Source: Anaerolineales bacterium (lineage in GTDB: Bacteria; Chloroflexota; Anaerolineae; Anaerolineales; UBA6663). Taken from it: a DNA stretch of 16,200 nucleotides. The translations under genes and the position numbers were made by a program. The first letter of the stretch is position 1. Each line of letters starts with the position of its first letter. The notes under the pieces are model-generated. The model did not search any database. It was not told where the DNA came from and was given only the letters and a program-made list of their open reading frames with translations. Positions 1-6,214 of the stretch are shown piece by piece. The stretch covers positions 1 to 16,200 of the forward strand of contig JAEURL010000443.1 of the NCBI GenBank assembly GCA_016789165.1. Direction: 5' to 3'.

Positions 1-102
1 GCCTATCAGGCCCACGGTTTTGTCGATTCATTCCGGCGCATTGAAATGCACCGCGTTTCGGGGGGAGGTGGAAGTTCGCATGCCGACCACGCCGCTGAGT
101 GA
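1..102 (+). CDS. 3' end of an unidentified gene, possibly GNAT acetyltransferase
   Basis: Frame 1 is open from the window edge to a TGA at 100-102 and encodes about 33 residues. The stretch AYQAHGFVDSFRRIEMHR resembles the last strand of GNAT acetyltransferases, where a Tyr-x-x-x-Gly-Phe segment is followed by a basic or aromatic end. The final Gly/Ser-rich residues are not typical of that family. The stop lies 23 bases inside the following histidine kinase gene when that gene is started at 80, an overlap compatible with translational coupling. Identity is a guess from a short tail; the frame could also be open by chance in this GC-rich DNA. Confidence 0.35.
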   Translation, partial: AYQAHGFVDSFRRIEMHRVSGGGGSSHADHAAE

Positions 103-2137
103 ACAACGCCGCCTGGGGCTGCTCTACCGCATCAGCCGGGAGATCTCCGGCCGCCTGGATCTGGCGGAGCTGCTCCAGCGCGTCCTGCAGGCGACCGTCG
201 ACAACGCCCAGGCCAAGACCGGCAGCGTCATCGTGCTGAACGAACAGAATGACGTGCTGTACTCGGCGCTGATGATGGACAACGCCTTCCAGCCGGACCC
301 CGAGCGCCGGCTGGCCGGCACCCTCAACGGCGGCCTGGCCGGCTGGGTGCTGACCAACCGCCAGCCGGCCCTGGTGGTGGACACCACCCGTGACCCGCGC
401 TGGGGCCGCCGCCCGGATGACGAGGCCGTCGGCCCGAAGAGCGCCATTGCCGTGCCCCTGCTGGGCCGGGCGCGCGTGGTGGGCGTGCTCACGCTGGTGC
501 GCGTGCCGGCCGACACCTTCGATAAAGACGACCTGGTCCTGCTGACCGCCATCGCCGATCAGGCCGGCGTGGCCGTCGAGAACGCCCAGCTCTACGCCGA
601 GAGCGAGCGCCGGGCCCAGGCCATGCGCGCCCTGGCCGACACCGCCCAGGCCATCAACTCCACCCTGCGCCTGGACGAGGTCCTGCACCGCGTGGCCCAG
701 TACGCCCAAAGCCTGCTGCGGGTGGAGACGGCCGCCATCGCCCTGGTGCGCGGCGGCCAGGTGGATTTCCGCGAGTCGGTGGGCCGCATGGCCGACCGGA
801 TCAAGGGCCTGGACCTCAAGGTTGGCGACGGCATCGCCGGCTGGGTGGTGGCCAACAACCAGTCCGTCATCACCACCAACGTCCCCGGCGATCCACGCTT
901 CCGGCGCGGCCTGGACCAGCAGACCGGCCTGCTCACCCTGGCCGGCGCCGCCGTGCCGGTCCGCCTGCAAGACACCGTCATCGGCGTCATCGAGGTCATG
1001 AACCCCGTGGACGGCCGCTTCGCGGCCGACACGCTCAGCCTGCTGGAAAGCCTGGCGTCGCTGGCGGCCACGGCCATCGTCCACGCCCAGCAGGTGGAGG
1101 AGCTCAAGGCCGCCGAGAGCCGCTTCTCCAGCCTGTTTGAAGACAACATCGACCCCATCATCATCACCAACCAGGACGGCCTGATCACCGACGCCAACCG
1201 CAAGGCCGTGGAGGTCTTCGGCTATGGGCGCGACGAGTTGATCGGCCTGCGCGTCACCACCGTCCACCGCATGGGGACGGCCTTCCTGGGCTCGGACCGC
1301 TTCAAGCATCTGCGCGGCGGCCAGGAGATCACCTATCAGACGCGCATCACCACCAAGCAGGGTGTGGAGATCCCTATGGAGGTCCACGCCAAGCTCATCC
1401 AGCGCAAGGGCCAGGAGTTCATCCAGTGGATCCAGCGTGATATCACCGAGCGCCTGCAGCTGGAGGAGATGCGCAACGACCTGATCAGCATGATCTTCCA
1501 CGACCTGCGCAGCCCGCTGGGCAACATCATCTCCTCGCTGGACGTGGTGCAGGCCTCGATCCCGCCGGAAAGCGAAACCGAGCACGCCCTGCTTACCATC
1601 GCCAACCGCTCGGCCTTGCGCATGTCGCGGCTGGTGGATTCGCTCCTGGATCTGCGCCGGCTGGAGGCCGGCCAGATGAACCTCACCAAGGAGCAGACCG
1701 ATCTCAACACCCTGGCCTCCGACGCCGTCGAACTGGTGATGCCCATTGCCGAGGGCAAGAACATCCGGCTGCGCAAGGATGTGCCGGCCCGCCTGCCGAT
1801 GGTGGACGTGGACGCCGACATGATCCGGCGCGTGATCACCAACCTGATCGAGAACGCCGTCAAGTACACGCCCGGCGAAGGCACGGTGACTGTCAGCGCC
1901 AAGGCCGGGGCGCGCGAGGTCACGGTCTCGGTCAAAGACACCGGGCCGGGCATCCCGGCCGGCGAGCACCAGCGGATTTTCAGCAAGTTCACGCGTCTGC
2001 AGCGCGAAGCGGCGCCCAAGGGCCTCGGCCTGGGCCTGGCCTTCTGCAAGCTGGCCGTCGAAGCGCACGCCGGCCGCATCTGGGTGGAAAGCGCCTCCGG
2101 CCAGGGCGCCACGTTCAATTTCACGTTGCCCTACTGA
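80..2137 (+). CDS. Soluble sensor histidine kinase, GAF-GAF-PAS-HisKA-HATPase
   Basis: A 685-residue cytoplasmic sensor kinase with no transmembrane segment or signal peptide. Two GAF domains (about residues 17-175 and 200-345) precede a PAS domain (about 355-465), a HisKA dimerisation domain with phospho-acceptor His474 in FHDLRSP, and a HATPase_c domain. The latter shows the N box (NLIENAVKY from N588), G1 box (DTGPGIP from D620), F box (FSKF) and G2 box (GLGLGLAF). ATG at 80 is preferred because GGGGGAGGTG (61-70) is a strong ribosome-binding site 9 nt upstream; a TTG at 20 in the same frame has none. No response regulator is adjacent, so within the window it is an orphan kinase. GAF/PAS ligands cannot be told from sequence, but absence of membrane helices implies an intracellular signal. 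Family assignment is firm; signal and partner are unknown. Confidence 0.95.
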   Translation: MPTTPLSEQRRLGLLYRISREISGRLDLAELLQRVLQATVDNAQAKTGSVIVLNEQNDVLYSALMMDNAFQPDPERRLAGTLNGGLAGWVLTNRQPALVVDTTRDPRWGRRPDDEAVGPKSAIAVPLLGRARVVGVLTLVRVPADTFDKDDLVLLTAIADQAGVAVENAQLYAESERRAQAMRALADTAQAINSTLRLDEVLHRVAQYAQSLLRVETAAIALVRGGQVDFRESVGRMADRIKGLDLKVGDGIAGWVVANNQSVITTNVPGDPRFRRGLDQQTGLLTLAGAAVPVRLQDTVIGVIEVMNPVDGRFAADTLSLLESLASLAATAIVHAQQVEELKAAESRFSSLFEDNIDPIIITNQDGLITDANRKAVEVFGYGRDELIGLRVTTVHRMGTAFLGSDRFKHLRGGQEITYQTRITTKQGVEIPMEVHAKLIQRKGQEFIQWIQRDITERLQLEEMRNDLISMIFHDLRSPLGNIISSLDVVQASIPPESETEHALLTIANRSALRMSRLVDSLLDLRRLEAGQMNLTKEQTDLNTLASDAVELVMPIAEGKNIRLRKDVPARLPMVDVDADMIRRVITNLIENAVKYTPGEGTVTVSAKAGAREVTVSVKDTGPGIPAGEHQRIFSKFTRLQREAAPKGLGLGLAFCKLAVEAHAGRIWVESASGQGATFNFTLPY

Positions 2138-2144
2138 GTTGCGG

Positions 2145-2162
2145 GGCGGCCGGCCGGCCGCC
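2145..2162. repeat. 18-bp perfect palindrome between kinase and MBL genes
   Basis: GGCGGCCGGCCGGCCGCC reads the same on both strands and fills most of the 30-nt gap after the kinase stop. Flanking GG/CC bases can extend the pairing around one mismatch. No T-run follows, so it is not a classical intrinsic terminator. It may be a stem-loop that partly separates the two genes, or simply a dense cluster of the GCCGGC word common in this DNA. Confidence 0.5.
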
Positions 2163-2173
2163 TCCCCTTGCCC

Positions 2174-3019
2174 ATGCAAAAAATCGCCAAAGACCTACTC
2201 GTCGAAACCAAATTCCCGGGCGTCACCGTCGGCGCCATCGTCGGCTCGGACGGCGTGATCTGCGTGGATGCCCCCACCCAGCCGGCCGACGCGCGCGCCT
2301 GGCGGCAGCAGGTGGAGCAGACCACCGGCAAGCCCATCCGCTTTGTCGTCGTCCTGGATCACCACCGGGACCGGAACCTGGGCGTTCAGTGGCTGGAGGC
2401 GCCGGTCGTCGCCCACGAGCAAACGTACGAACGGCTGCGGCTGCTGCCGGAACTGTACCGCAATCTCCCGCCCGAGCCGGGCGCGGACAGCGAGCTGGTC
2501 ACCGACCTGTCCGGCCTGCGCGTCGTGCTGCCGCAGGTCACGTTCGCGGAGCGGCTGACGCTGGTCGCCGGCGACCGCGAGGTCTACCTCACGCACCGGC
2601 CGGGCGTCGCGCCCGGCGCCCTGTGGGTGGAGATCCCGGCCCAGGGCGTGGTGTTCACGGGCGATGCCGTCACCCACAAGGCCCCGGCCCTCCTGGGCGA
2701 GGCCGATCTGGACCTGTGGCTGGAGGCGCTGGCGGAGCTGCGCAAGAAACGCACCCCTGGCCGCAACATCGTGCCCGGCCGCGGCGGCGTCACCGACAAG
2801 GACGGCGTCAAGCCGACCGAGGATTTCCTCAAGCTGGCCCGCCGCAAGGTGGAGGTCTTTGTCCGCGCCCGCAAGCCGCGCGCGGAATTGGAGGCCCTGG
2901 CCGGCGAACTGCTCGGCCGGCCGGCCGGCCCGGCCGATATTCGCAGCCTGTATCAGCGCCGGCTGCGGCTGGGCCTCGAGCACCTCTACGACCAGTTGAC
3001 CATCGCTCCGTTGAAGTAG
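2174..3019 (+). CDS. Metallo-beta-lactamase-fold protein with degenerate metal site
   Basis: A 281-residue protein with the MBL-fold layout: N-terminal strands (VTVGAIVGSDGVICVDAP), the first metal loop, an early beta-alpha segment, the second metal region, and a helical C-terminus from about residue 180. Most metal ligands are replaced. The HxHxDH loop reads D62-H63-H64-R65-D66-R67, the usual PGHTPG His is Val145 (PGVAPG), and the usual PGHG His is Arg203 (PGRGG). Asp164 in FTGDA is kept. Canonical di-zinc hydrolysis therefore looks unlikely, and a binding or structural role, or a single-metal site, is inferred. ATG 2174 is chosen; TTG 2168 is equally in frame, and neither has a Shine-Dalgarno, so translation may be coupled to the kinase 36 nt upstream. 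The downstream asparaginase begins 7 nt after the stop. Confidence 0.8.
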   Translation: MQKIAKDLLVETKFPGVTVGAIVGSDGVICVDAPTQPADARAWRQQVEQTTGKPIRFVVVLDHHRDRNLGVQWLEAPVVAHEQTYERLRLLPELYRNLPPEPGADSELVTDLSGLRVVLPQVTFAERLTLVAGDREVYLTHRPGVAPGALWVEIPAQGVVFTGDAVTHKAPALLGEADLDLWLEALAELRKKRTPGRNIVPGRGGVTDKDGVKPTEDFLKLARRKVEVFVRARKPRAELEALAGELLGRPAGPADIRSLYQRRLRLGLEHLYDQLTIAPLK

Positions 3020-3026
3020 TCCGCCC

Positions 3027-4085
3027 GTGTCTGCCTCGCCTGTCCCCTACGCCCCGCTCATCGAATACACGCGCGGCGGCCTGGTCGAATCCGTCCATGC
3101 CGGCGCCCTCGCCGTCGCTGACGCCGCCGGCCGGCTCGTCGCCGCCTGGGGCGACCCCCAGGCCGTGGTCTTCCTGCGCTCCTCGGCCAAGCCCTTCCAG
3201 GCCGTGCCGCTGGTGGAATCCGGCGCCGCCGACGCCGCCGGCCTGACCCCGCGGGAGCTGGCCCTGACCTGCGCCTCGCACCGCGGGCTGGACATGCACG
3301 TCGCCGTGGTCAGCGCCATGCAGGCCAAGATCGGCGCCGGTGAAGCGGACCTGCAGTGCGGCACGCACCCGCTGGATGACCCGGACACGGTCCGCCAATT
3401 GATCCTGGCCGGCCAGGCGCCGACGCCCAACCGACACAACTGCTCCGGCAAGCACACCGGTATGCTGGCGCTGGCCCGCCATCTGGGCCAGCCGCTGGAC
3501 GATTACCTCAACCCGCACGGGCCGGTGCAGCGCGCCATCTTGGAAGCGTTTGCCGCGCTGTGCGGGGTGGCGCCGGCCGAGGTGGTGGTGGGCATCGACG
3601 GCTGCTCGGCCCCCAACTTCGCCGTGCCGCTGGCCGCCGCCGCGCGCGCATTTGCGCGCCTGGCGGATCCGGCCGGCCTCCCGCCCGCCCGCGCCGCGGC
3701 CCTGCGCCGCCTGTATGCGGCCATGACTGCCCACCCGGAGATGGTGCGCGCGCCCGGCGGCTTTGACACCGAATTGATGCGCCGCCTGGGCGGCCGGCTG
3801 GTGGCCAAAGGCGGCGCCGAGGGGTACCAGGCCATTGGCCTGGCGCCGGGGGCGCTGGGGCCGGGCAGCCCCGCCCTGGGCTTGACCCTCAAGGTGGCCG
3901 ACGGCGGCAGCCGGGCGGTGGGCCTGGCCGCCGCGGAAGCCCTGCGCCAGCTGGGGGCGTTGACGCCCGCGGAGTGGGCCGGCCTGGAGCCCCACGGTTT
4001 TACCCTGCCCCAACCGGTAACCAACTGGCGCGGTTTGGTGGTGGGCGAGGCCCGCGCCGCCTTCCATTTGCCGCGTTTGGTTTGA
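3027..4085 (+). CDS. L-asparaginase II (PF06089-type, Rhizobium-like)
   Basis: A 352-residue member of the asparaginase II family, unrelated in fold to E. coli AnsA/AnsB, which hydrolyses L-asparagine to aspartate and ammonia. Landmarks are GGLVESVHAG near the N-terminus, RSSAKPFQ with Ser52 and Lys55, NCSGKHTGM with Cys139 and Lys142, and DGCSAPNF with Cys193. From memory of the Rhizobium etli enzyme (Ser48, Lys51, Cys135, Lys138, Cys189), these sit at a constant offset of four, so the catalytic Ser-Lys pair and the Cys/Lys/Cys zinc site look intact. The start is GTG at 3027, seven bases after the MBL-fold stop, with only a weak upstream purine stretch; coupling to the previous gene is likely. 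No signal peptide, so it is cytoplasmic. The stop overlaps the -35 of the infC promoter. Confidence 0.92.
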   Translation: MSASPVPYAPLIEYTRGGLVESVHAGALAVADAAGRLVAAWGDPQAVVFLRSSAKPFQAVPLVESGAADAAGLTPRELALTCASHRGLDMHVAVVSAMQAKIGAGEADLQCGTHPLDDPDTVRQLILAGQAPTPNRHNCSGKHTGMLALARHLGQPLDDYLNPHGPVQRAILEAFAALCGVAPAEVVVGIDGCSAPNFAVPLAAAARAFARLADPAGLPPARAAALRRLYAAMTAHPEMVRAPGGFDTELMRRLGGRLVAKGGAEGYQAIGLAPGALGPGSPALGLTLKVADGGSRAVGLAAAEALRQLGALTPAEWAGLEPHGFTLPQPVTNWRGLVVGEARAAFHLPRLV

Positions 4086-4110
4086 CGCCCCCCTGCCCGT
4101 GTGGTAGGAT
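4081..4110 (+). promoter_or_regulatory. Promoter of the infC-rpmI-rplT operon
   Basis: TTTGAC (4081-4086) and TAGGAT (4105-4110) are separated by 18 nt, with a TGG extended -10 immediately before the -10. The -35 overlaps the asparaginase stop codon. A start site near 4117 would give an untranslated leader of about 42 nt before the infC AUU start. Inferred from sequence alone. Confidence 0.65.
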
Positions 4111-4158
4111 TCGGGCTCGTTGCGGTCAAGGCCTAATTTCACCTAGAGGGACTGTCCT

Positions 4159-4734
4159 ATTCCTGTCACGATTTCCGAATACCGGATCAACGAGCAGATC
4201 GCGGCCCGCGAAGTCCGTGTGATCGGCCCCAATAACGAGAACGTGGGCATTATTCCAACCTACGAAGCGTTGCGCATGGCGCGCGATGCCGAGAAGGATT
4301 TGGTGGAAGTCAGCCCCAACGCGGTTCCGCCGGTCTGCCGTATCCTGGACTACGGGAAATTCCTGTACGAGAAGACCAAGAAGGAAAAGGAAGCCCGCAA
4401 GGCCCAGAAGGTTATTGAGGTCAAGGAAATCCAGCTGCGCCCGAAGAGCACGGATTTCCACACGGGCCTGAAGGTCAAAGACGCGCGGCGCTGGCTGGAA
4501 GAGGGCAAGAAGGTCCGCGTGCGCGTCAAGTTCCGCGGCCGCGAGATCACCTACCCGCAGATCGCCATTCAGGATCTGCAGGAGATTGCCCAGGAATTAG
4601 CCGATGTGGCCATCATCGAGCAGCAGCCGCTGCTGGAAGGCCGCACCATGATCATGCTCTTGGCGCCGAACCCCAAGCGGGTGAAAGCGGTGGTCAAGAA
4701 AGACACGCCGGAAGTCGCCGACGCCGGCGCCTGA
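4159..4734 (+). CDS. infC: Translation initiation factor IF-3, AUU start
   Basis: A 191-residue IF-3, which binds the 30S subunit, checks the start codon and initiator tRNA, and prevents premature 50S joining. The N domain begins ISEYRINEQI and continues IGPNNENVG, EALRMARDAEKDLVEVSP and PPVCRILDYGK; a charged linker KTKKEKEARK leads into the C domain (VKEIQLRP, GREITYPQ, MIMLLAPN). No ATG, GTG or TTG occurs between the in-frame stop at 4144-4146 and the conserved N-terminus. ATT at 4159, 8 nt after AGAGGG (4145-4150), is therefore the best start. Rare AUU starts are a known hallmark of infC and allow IF-3 to repress its own translation. A GTG at 4219 would delete about 20 conserved residues. 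First gene of the infC-rpmI-rplT operon. Confidence 0.95.
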   Translation: MPVTISEYRINEQIAAREVRVIGPNNENVGIIPTYEALRMARDAEKDLVEVSPNAVPPVCRILDYGKFLYEKTKKEKEARKAQKVIEVKEIQLRPKSTDFHTGLKVKDARRWLEEGKKVRVRVKFRGREITYPQIAIQDLQEIAQELADVAIIEQQPLLEGRTMIMLLAPNPKRVKAVVKKDTPEVADAGA

Positions 4735-4753
4735 CCGCTAAGGGAAACGCTCT

Positions 4754-4782
4754 CCACCGGGGCTGCTCCACCGCCCCGGTGG
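4754..4782 (+). promoter_or_regulatory. Stem-loop in the infC-rpmI spacer
   Basis: CCACCGGGG (4754-4762) pairs perfectly with CCCCGGTGG (4774-4782), with an 11-nt loop, followed by ATTTTGT. It could be a weak terminator or attenuator, an RNA processing site, or part of a ribosomal-protein binding site. The short, interrupted U stretch makes complete termination unlikely, and rpmI follows 50 nt later with no clear promoter of its own. Confidence 0.55.
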
Positions 4783-4832
4783 ATTTTGTCTGAATATTGC
4801 CGCCTATCGCGTGTGTTTGAAGGAGAACGACT

Positions 4833-5087
4833 GTGCCTCGCAAAGCCAAGACCCAGGGTAAGCAGAAGCTCAAGACCCACAAGGCCACCGCCAAGCGGTT
4901 CCGCGTGACCGGCAGCGGCCAGCTGGTGCGCACCAAGAAGGGCAAGAGCCACCTGCGCCGCCGCACCTCGGATCGCACCAAGGCGCTCTTCACTGAGATG
5001 CTGCCCGTCAAGGGCAAGAAGATCGCCAAGCGCGTCCGCCGGCTGGCCCCGTATCTGAAGAACTACGACGACAAGTCGTCCACCTGA
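4833..5087 (+). CDS. rpmI: 50S ribosomal protein L35
   Basis: An 84-residue, very basic protein with the L35 signature: a short N-terminal KTHKATAKRFRVTGSGQLVR followed by KKGKSHLRRRTSDRTK. It is a component of the large ribosomal subunit. The start is GTG at 4833, 7 nt after AAGGAG (4820-4825). At 84 residues it exceeds the usual 64-67; the excess is a C-terminal tail (about residues 68-84, ending YDDKSST). Between infC and rplT it occupies the standard operon position. Confidence 0.95.
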   Translation: MPRKAKTQGKQKLKTHKATAKRFRVTGSGQLVRTKKGKSHLRRRTSDRTKALFTEMLPVKGKKIAKRVRRLAPYLKNYDDKSST

Positions 5088-5163
5088 GTGCTGGAGGCGC
5101 GGGACCGAAGCCGGCCGCCAGGCCGCCGGCATCCCCAGCCTTTGCCCCCTTAGCGCGGGCTGT

Positions 5164-5218
5164 TGGCGGCGCGAACGCGTGGACAGTTGTCCCACGGGCC
5201 GCCAGTGGTTCGCAGGAG
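5164..5218 (+). promoter_or_regulatory. Structured spacer upstream of rplT, candidate L20 control element
   Basis: The 140-nt rpmI-rplT gap is unusually long and can fold extensively. TGGCGGC (5164-5170) pairs with GCCGCCA (5198-5204), enclosing a second stem GTGGAC (5179-5184) with GTCCCAC (5189-5195, one bulged C) around an AGTT loop. Alternatively GCGAAC (5171-5176) pairs with GTTCGC (5208-5213), which abuts the rplT Shine-Dalgarno AGGAG (5214-5218). L20 is known to repress this operon in other bacteria by binding mRNA. That this RNA does the same is inference. Confidence 0.45.
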
Positions 5219-5227
5219 TAGTGAGAT

Positions 5228-5575
5228 ATGCGTGTTAAAGGTGGTATCGTCACCCGCCGCCGCCACAAGAAGATCCTTAAGTGGAGCCAGGGCAAGCGCG
5301 GCGCTTACCACACCCTGTTCCGGCGCGCGAATGAAGGCATGCTGCACGCCTTCTTCTACGCCTGGCGTGATCGGCGCAACCGCCGCCGGGACCTGCGCCG
5401 GCTGTGGATCGCGCGCATCAACGCCGCCGCGCGCACCAACGGCCTGTCCTACAGCCGCCTGATCGACGGGCTCAAGAAGGCCAATGTCACGCTGGATCGC
5501 AAGGCGCTGGCCGACATCGCCATCCGCGACGCCGCCGCCTTCAGCCGGGTGGCCGCCATCGCCAAAGGCGGCTGA
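5228..5575 (+). CDS. rplT: 50S ribosomal protein L20
   Basis: A 115-residue protein, the standard L20 length. It carries the expected N-terminal basic segment (MRVKGGIVTRRRHKKILK, WSQGKRGAYHTLFRRANE), the arginine-rich helix AWRDRRNRRRDLRRLWIARIN, and the C-terminal domain (YSRLIDGLKKANVTLDRKAL). It is needed for early 50S assembly and is a known mRNA-binding regulator of this operon in other bacteria. ATG 5228 lies 9 nt after AGGAG. It is the last gene of the operon, followed directly by an intrinsic terminator. Confidence 0.97.
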   Translation: MRVKGGIVTRRRHKKILKWSQGKRGAYHTLFRRANEGMLHAFFYAWRDRRNRRRDLRRLWIARINAAARTNGLSYSRLIDGLKKANVTLDRKALADIAIRDAAAFSRVAAIAKGG

Positions 5576-5601
5576 GCCGGCGGCCTGAGTTGGAACTCAC
5601 A

Positions 5602-5632
5602 ACCGCACCCACTCGGGTGCGGTTTTTATTTT
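5602..5632 (+). terminator. Intrinsic terminator of the infC operon
   Basis: ACCGCACCC (5602-5610), loop ACTC, GGGTGCGGT (5615-5623) form a perfect 9-bp GC-rich stem followed by a TTTTTATTTT tract. It is a classical rho-independent terminator placed 26 nt after the rplT stop. Confidence 0.95.
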
Positions 5633-5635
5633 CGG

Positions 5636-5641
5636 TACAAT
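5636..5641 (+). promoter_or_regulatory. -10 element of the macro-domain gene, leaderless arrangement
   Basis: TACAAT ends 6 nt before the ATG at 5648, so transcription would begin at or beside the start codon. No Shine-Dalgarno is present. No convincing -35 is seen (that position falls inside the upstream terminator hairpin). The arrangement matches the one before the gene at 7493. Confidence 0.55.
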
Positions 5642-5647
5642 GCCGGC

Positions 5648-6214
5648 ATGGGTGTTCTGATCGCCGAGTACTGGCTGCCGGCCGGCCAGCGGCTGGCGTT
5701 GTGGCATGGTGACCTGACGGAGGAGGCCGTGGACGCCATCGTCAACGCCGCCAATGAGCGCCTGGCGCACGGCGGCGGCCTGGCCGGCGCCATCGTCCGG
5801 CGCGGCGGACACACCATCCAGGCCGAGAGCGACGCCTGGGTGCGCGCCCACGGCCCGGCCAGCCACGCCCGGCCGGCCCTCACCGGCGCCGGCCGGCTCC
5901 CCTGCCGCGCCATCATCCACGCTGTCGGCCCCGTGTGGGGCTCCGGAGACGAGGCCGCCAAACTGCGCACCGCCTATACGGCCGCCCTGGCCTTGGCGCG
6001 TGATCAGGGTTTCAACTCGCTGGCATTCCCCTCGCTCAGCACCGGGATCTTCGGCTTCCCGGTCGAACGCGCCGCGCCGATCGCGGTGCGGGCCGTGCTG
6101 GATTTTTGCGCCGCCCACCCGCCGGCGCCCCCGCGCGAGATCCGGTTTACGCTGATCGACACCCCCACGGTAACGGTCTTTGAGCGCGCGCTGCCGGCCG
6201 GCCTGGGCCGCTAG
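5648..6214 (+). CDS. Macro-domain protein (ADP-ribose/O-acetyl-ADP-ribose hydrolase type)
   Basis: A 188-residue single macro domain. It has the adenine/ribose-binding HGDLT at 20-24, the catalytic-loop region DAIVNAANERLAHGGGLAGAI (residues 29-49, with Asn33, Asn36 and the GGG loop), the AIIHAVGPVW strand, and the phosphate-binding loop SLSTGIFGFP (S131-T132-G133-I134-F135-G136). This matches the MacroD/YmdB group, which removes ADP-ribose from proteins or deacetylates O-acetyl-ADP-ribose. No toxin or ADP-ribosyltransferase gene is adjacent, so a housekeeping or repair role is more likely than an antitoxin role. It appears to have its own promoter and a leaderless mRNA. Its TAG is immediately followed by the stop of the opposing lipoprotein gene, and no terminator lies between them. 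Confidence 0.9.
   Translation: MGVLIAEYWLPAGQRLALWHGDLTEEAVDAIVNAANERLAHGGGLAGAIVRRGGHTIQAESDAWVRAHGPASHARPALTGAGRLPCRAIIHAVGPVWGSGDEAAKLRTAYTAALALARDQGFNSLAFPSLSTGIFGFPVERAAPIAVRAVLDFCAAHPPAPPREIRFTLIDTPTVTVFERALPAGLGR

Noticed and set aside
20..79. TTG start of the histidine kinase at 20
   Set aside because: No ribosome-binding site there, while ATG 80 has GGGGGAGGTG at 9 nt.
2829..4142. 437-codon open frame on the minus strand opposite the asparaginase
   Set aside because: Composition is typical of antisense GC-rich DNA, and the plus-strand gene has a complete active site.
4219..4734. infC started at GTG 4219
   Set aside because: This removes about 20 residues of conserved IF-3 N-terminus, which continues in frame to ATT 4159 with a good ribosome-binding site.
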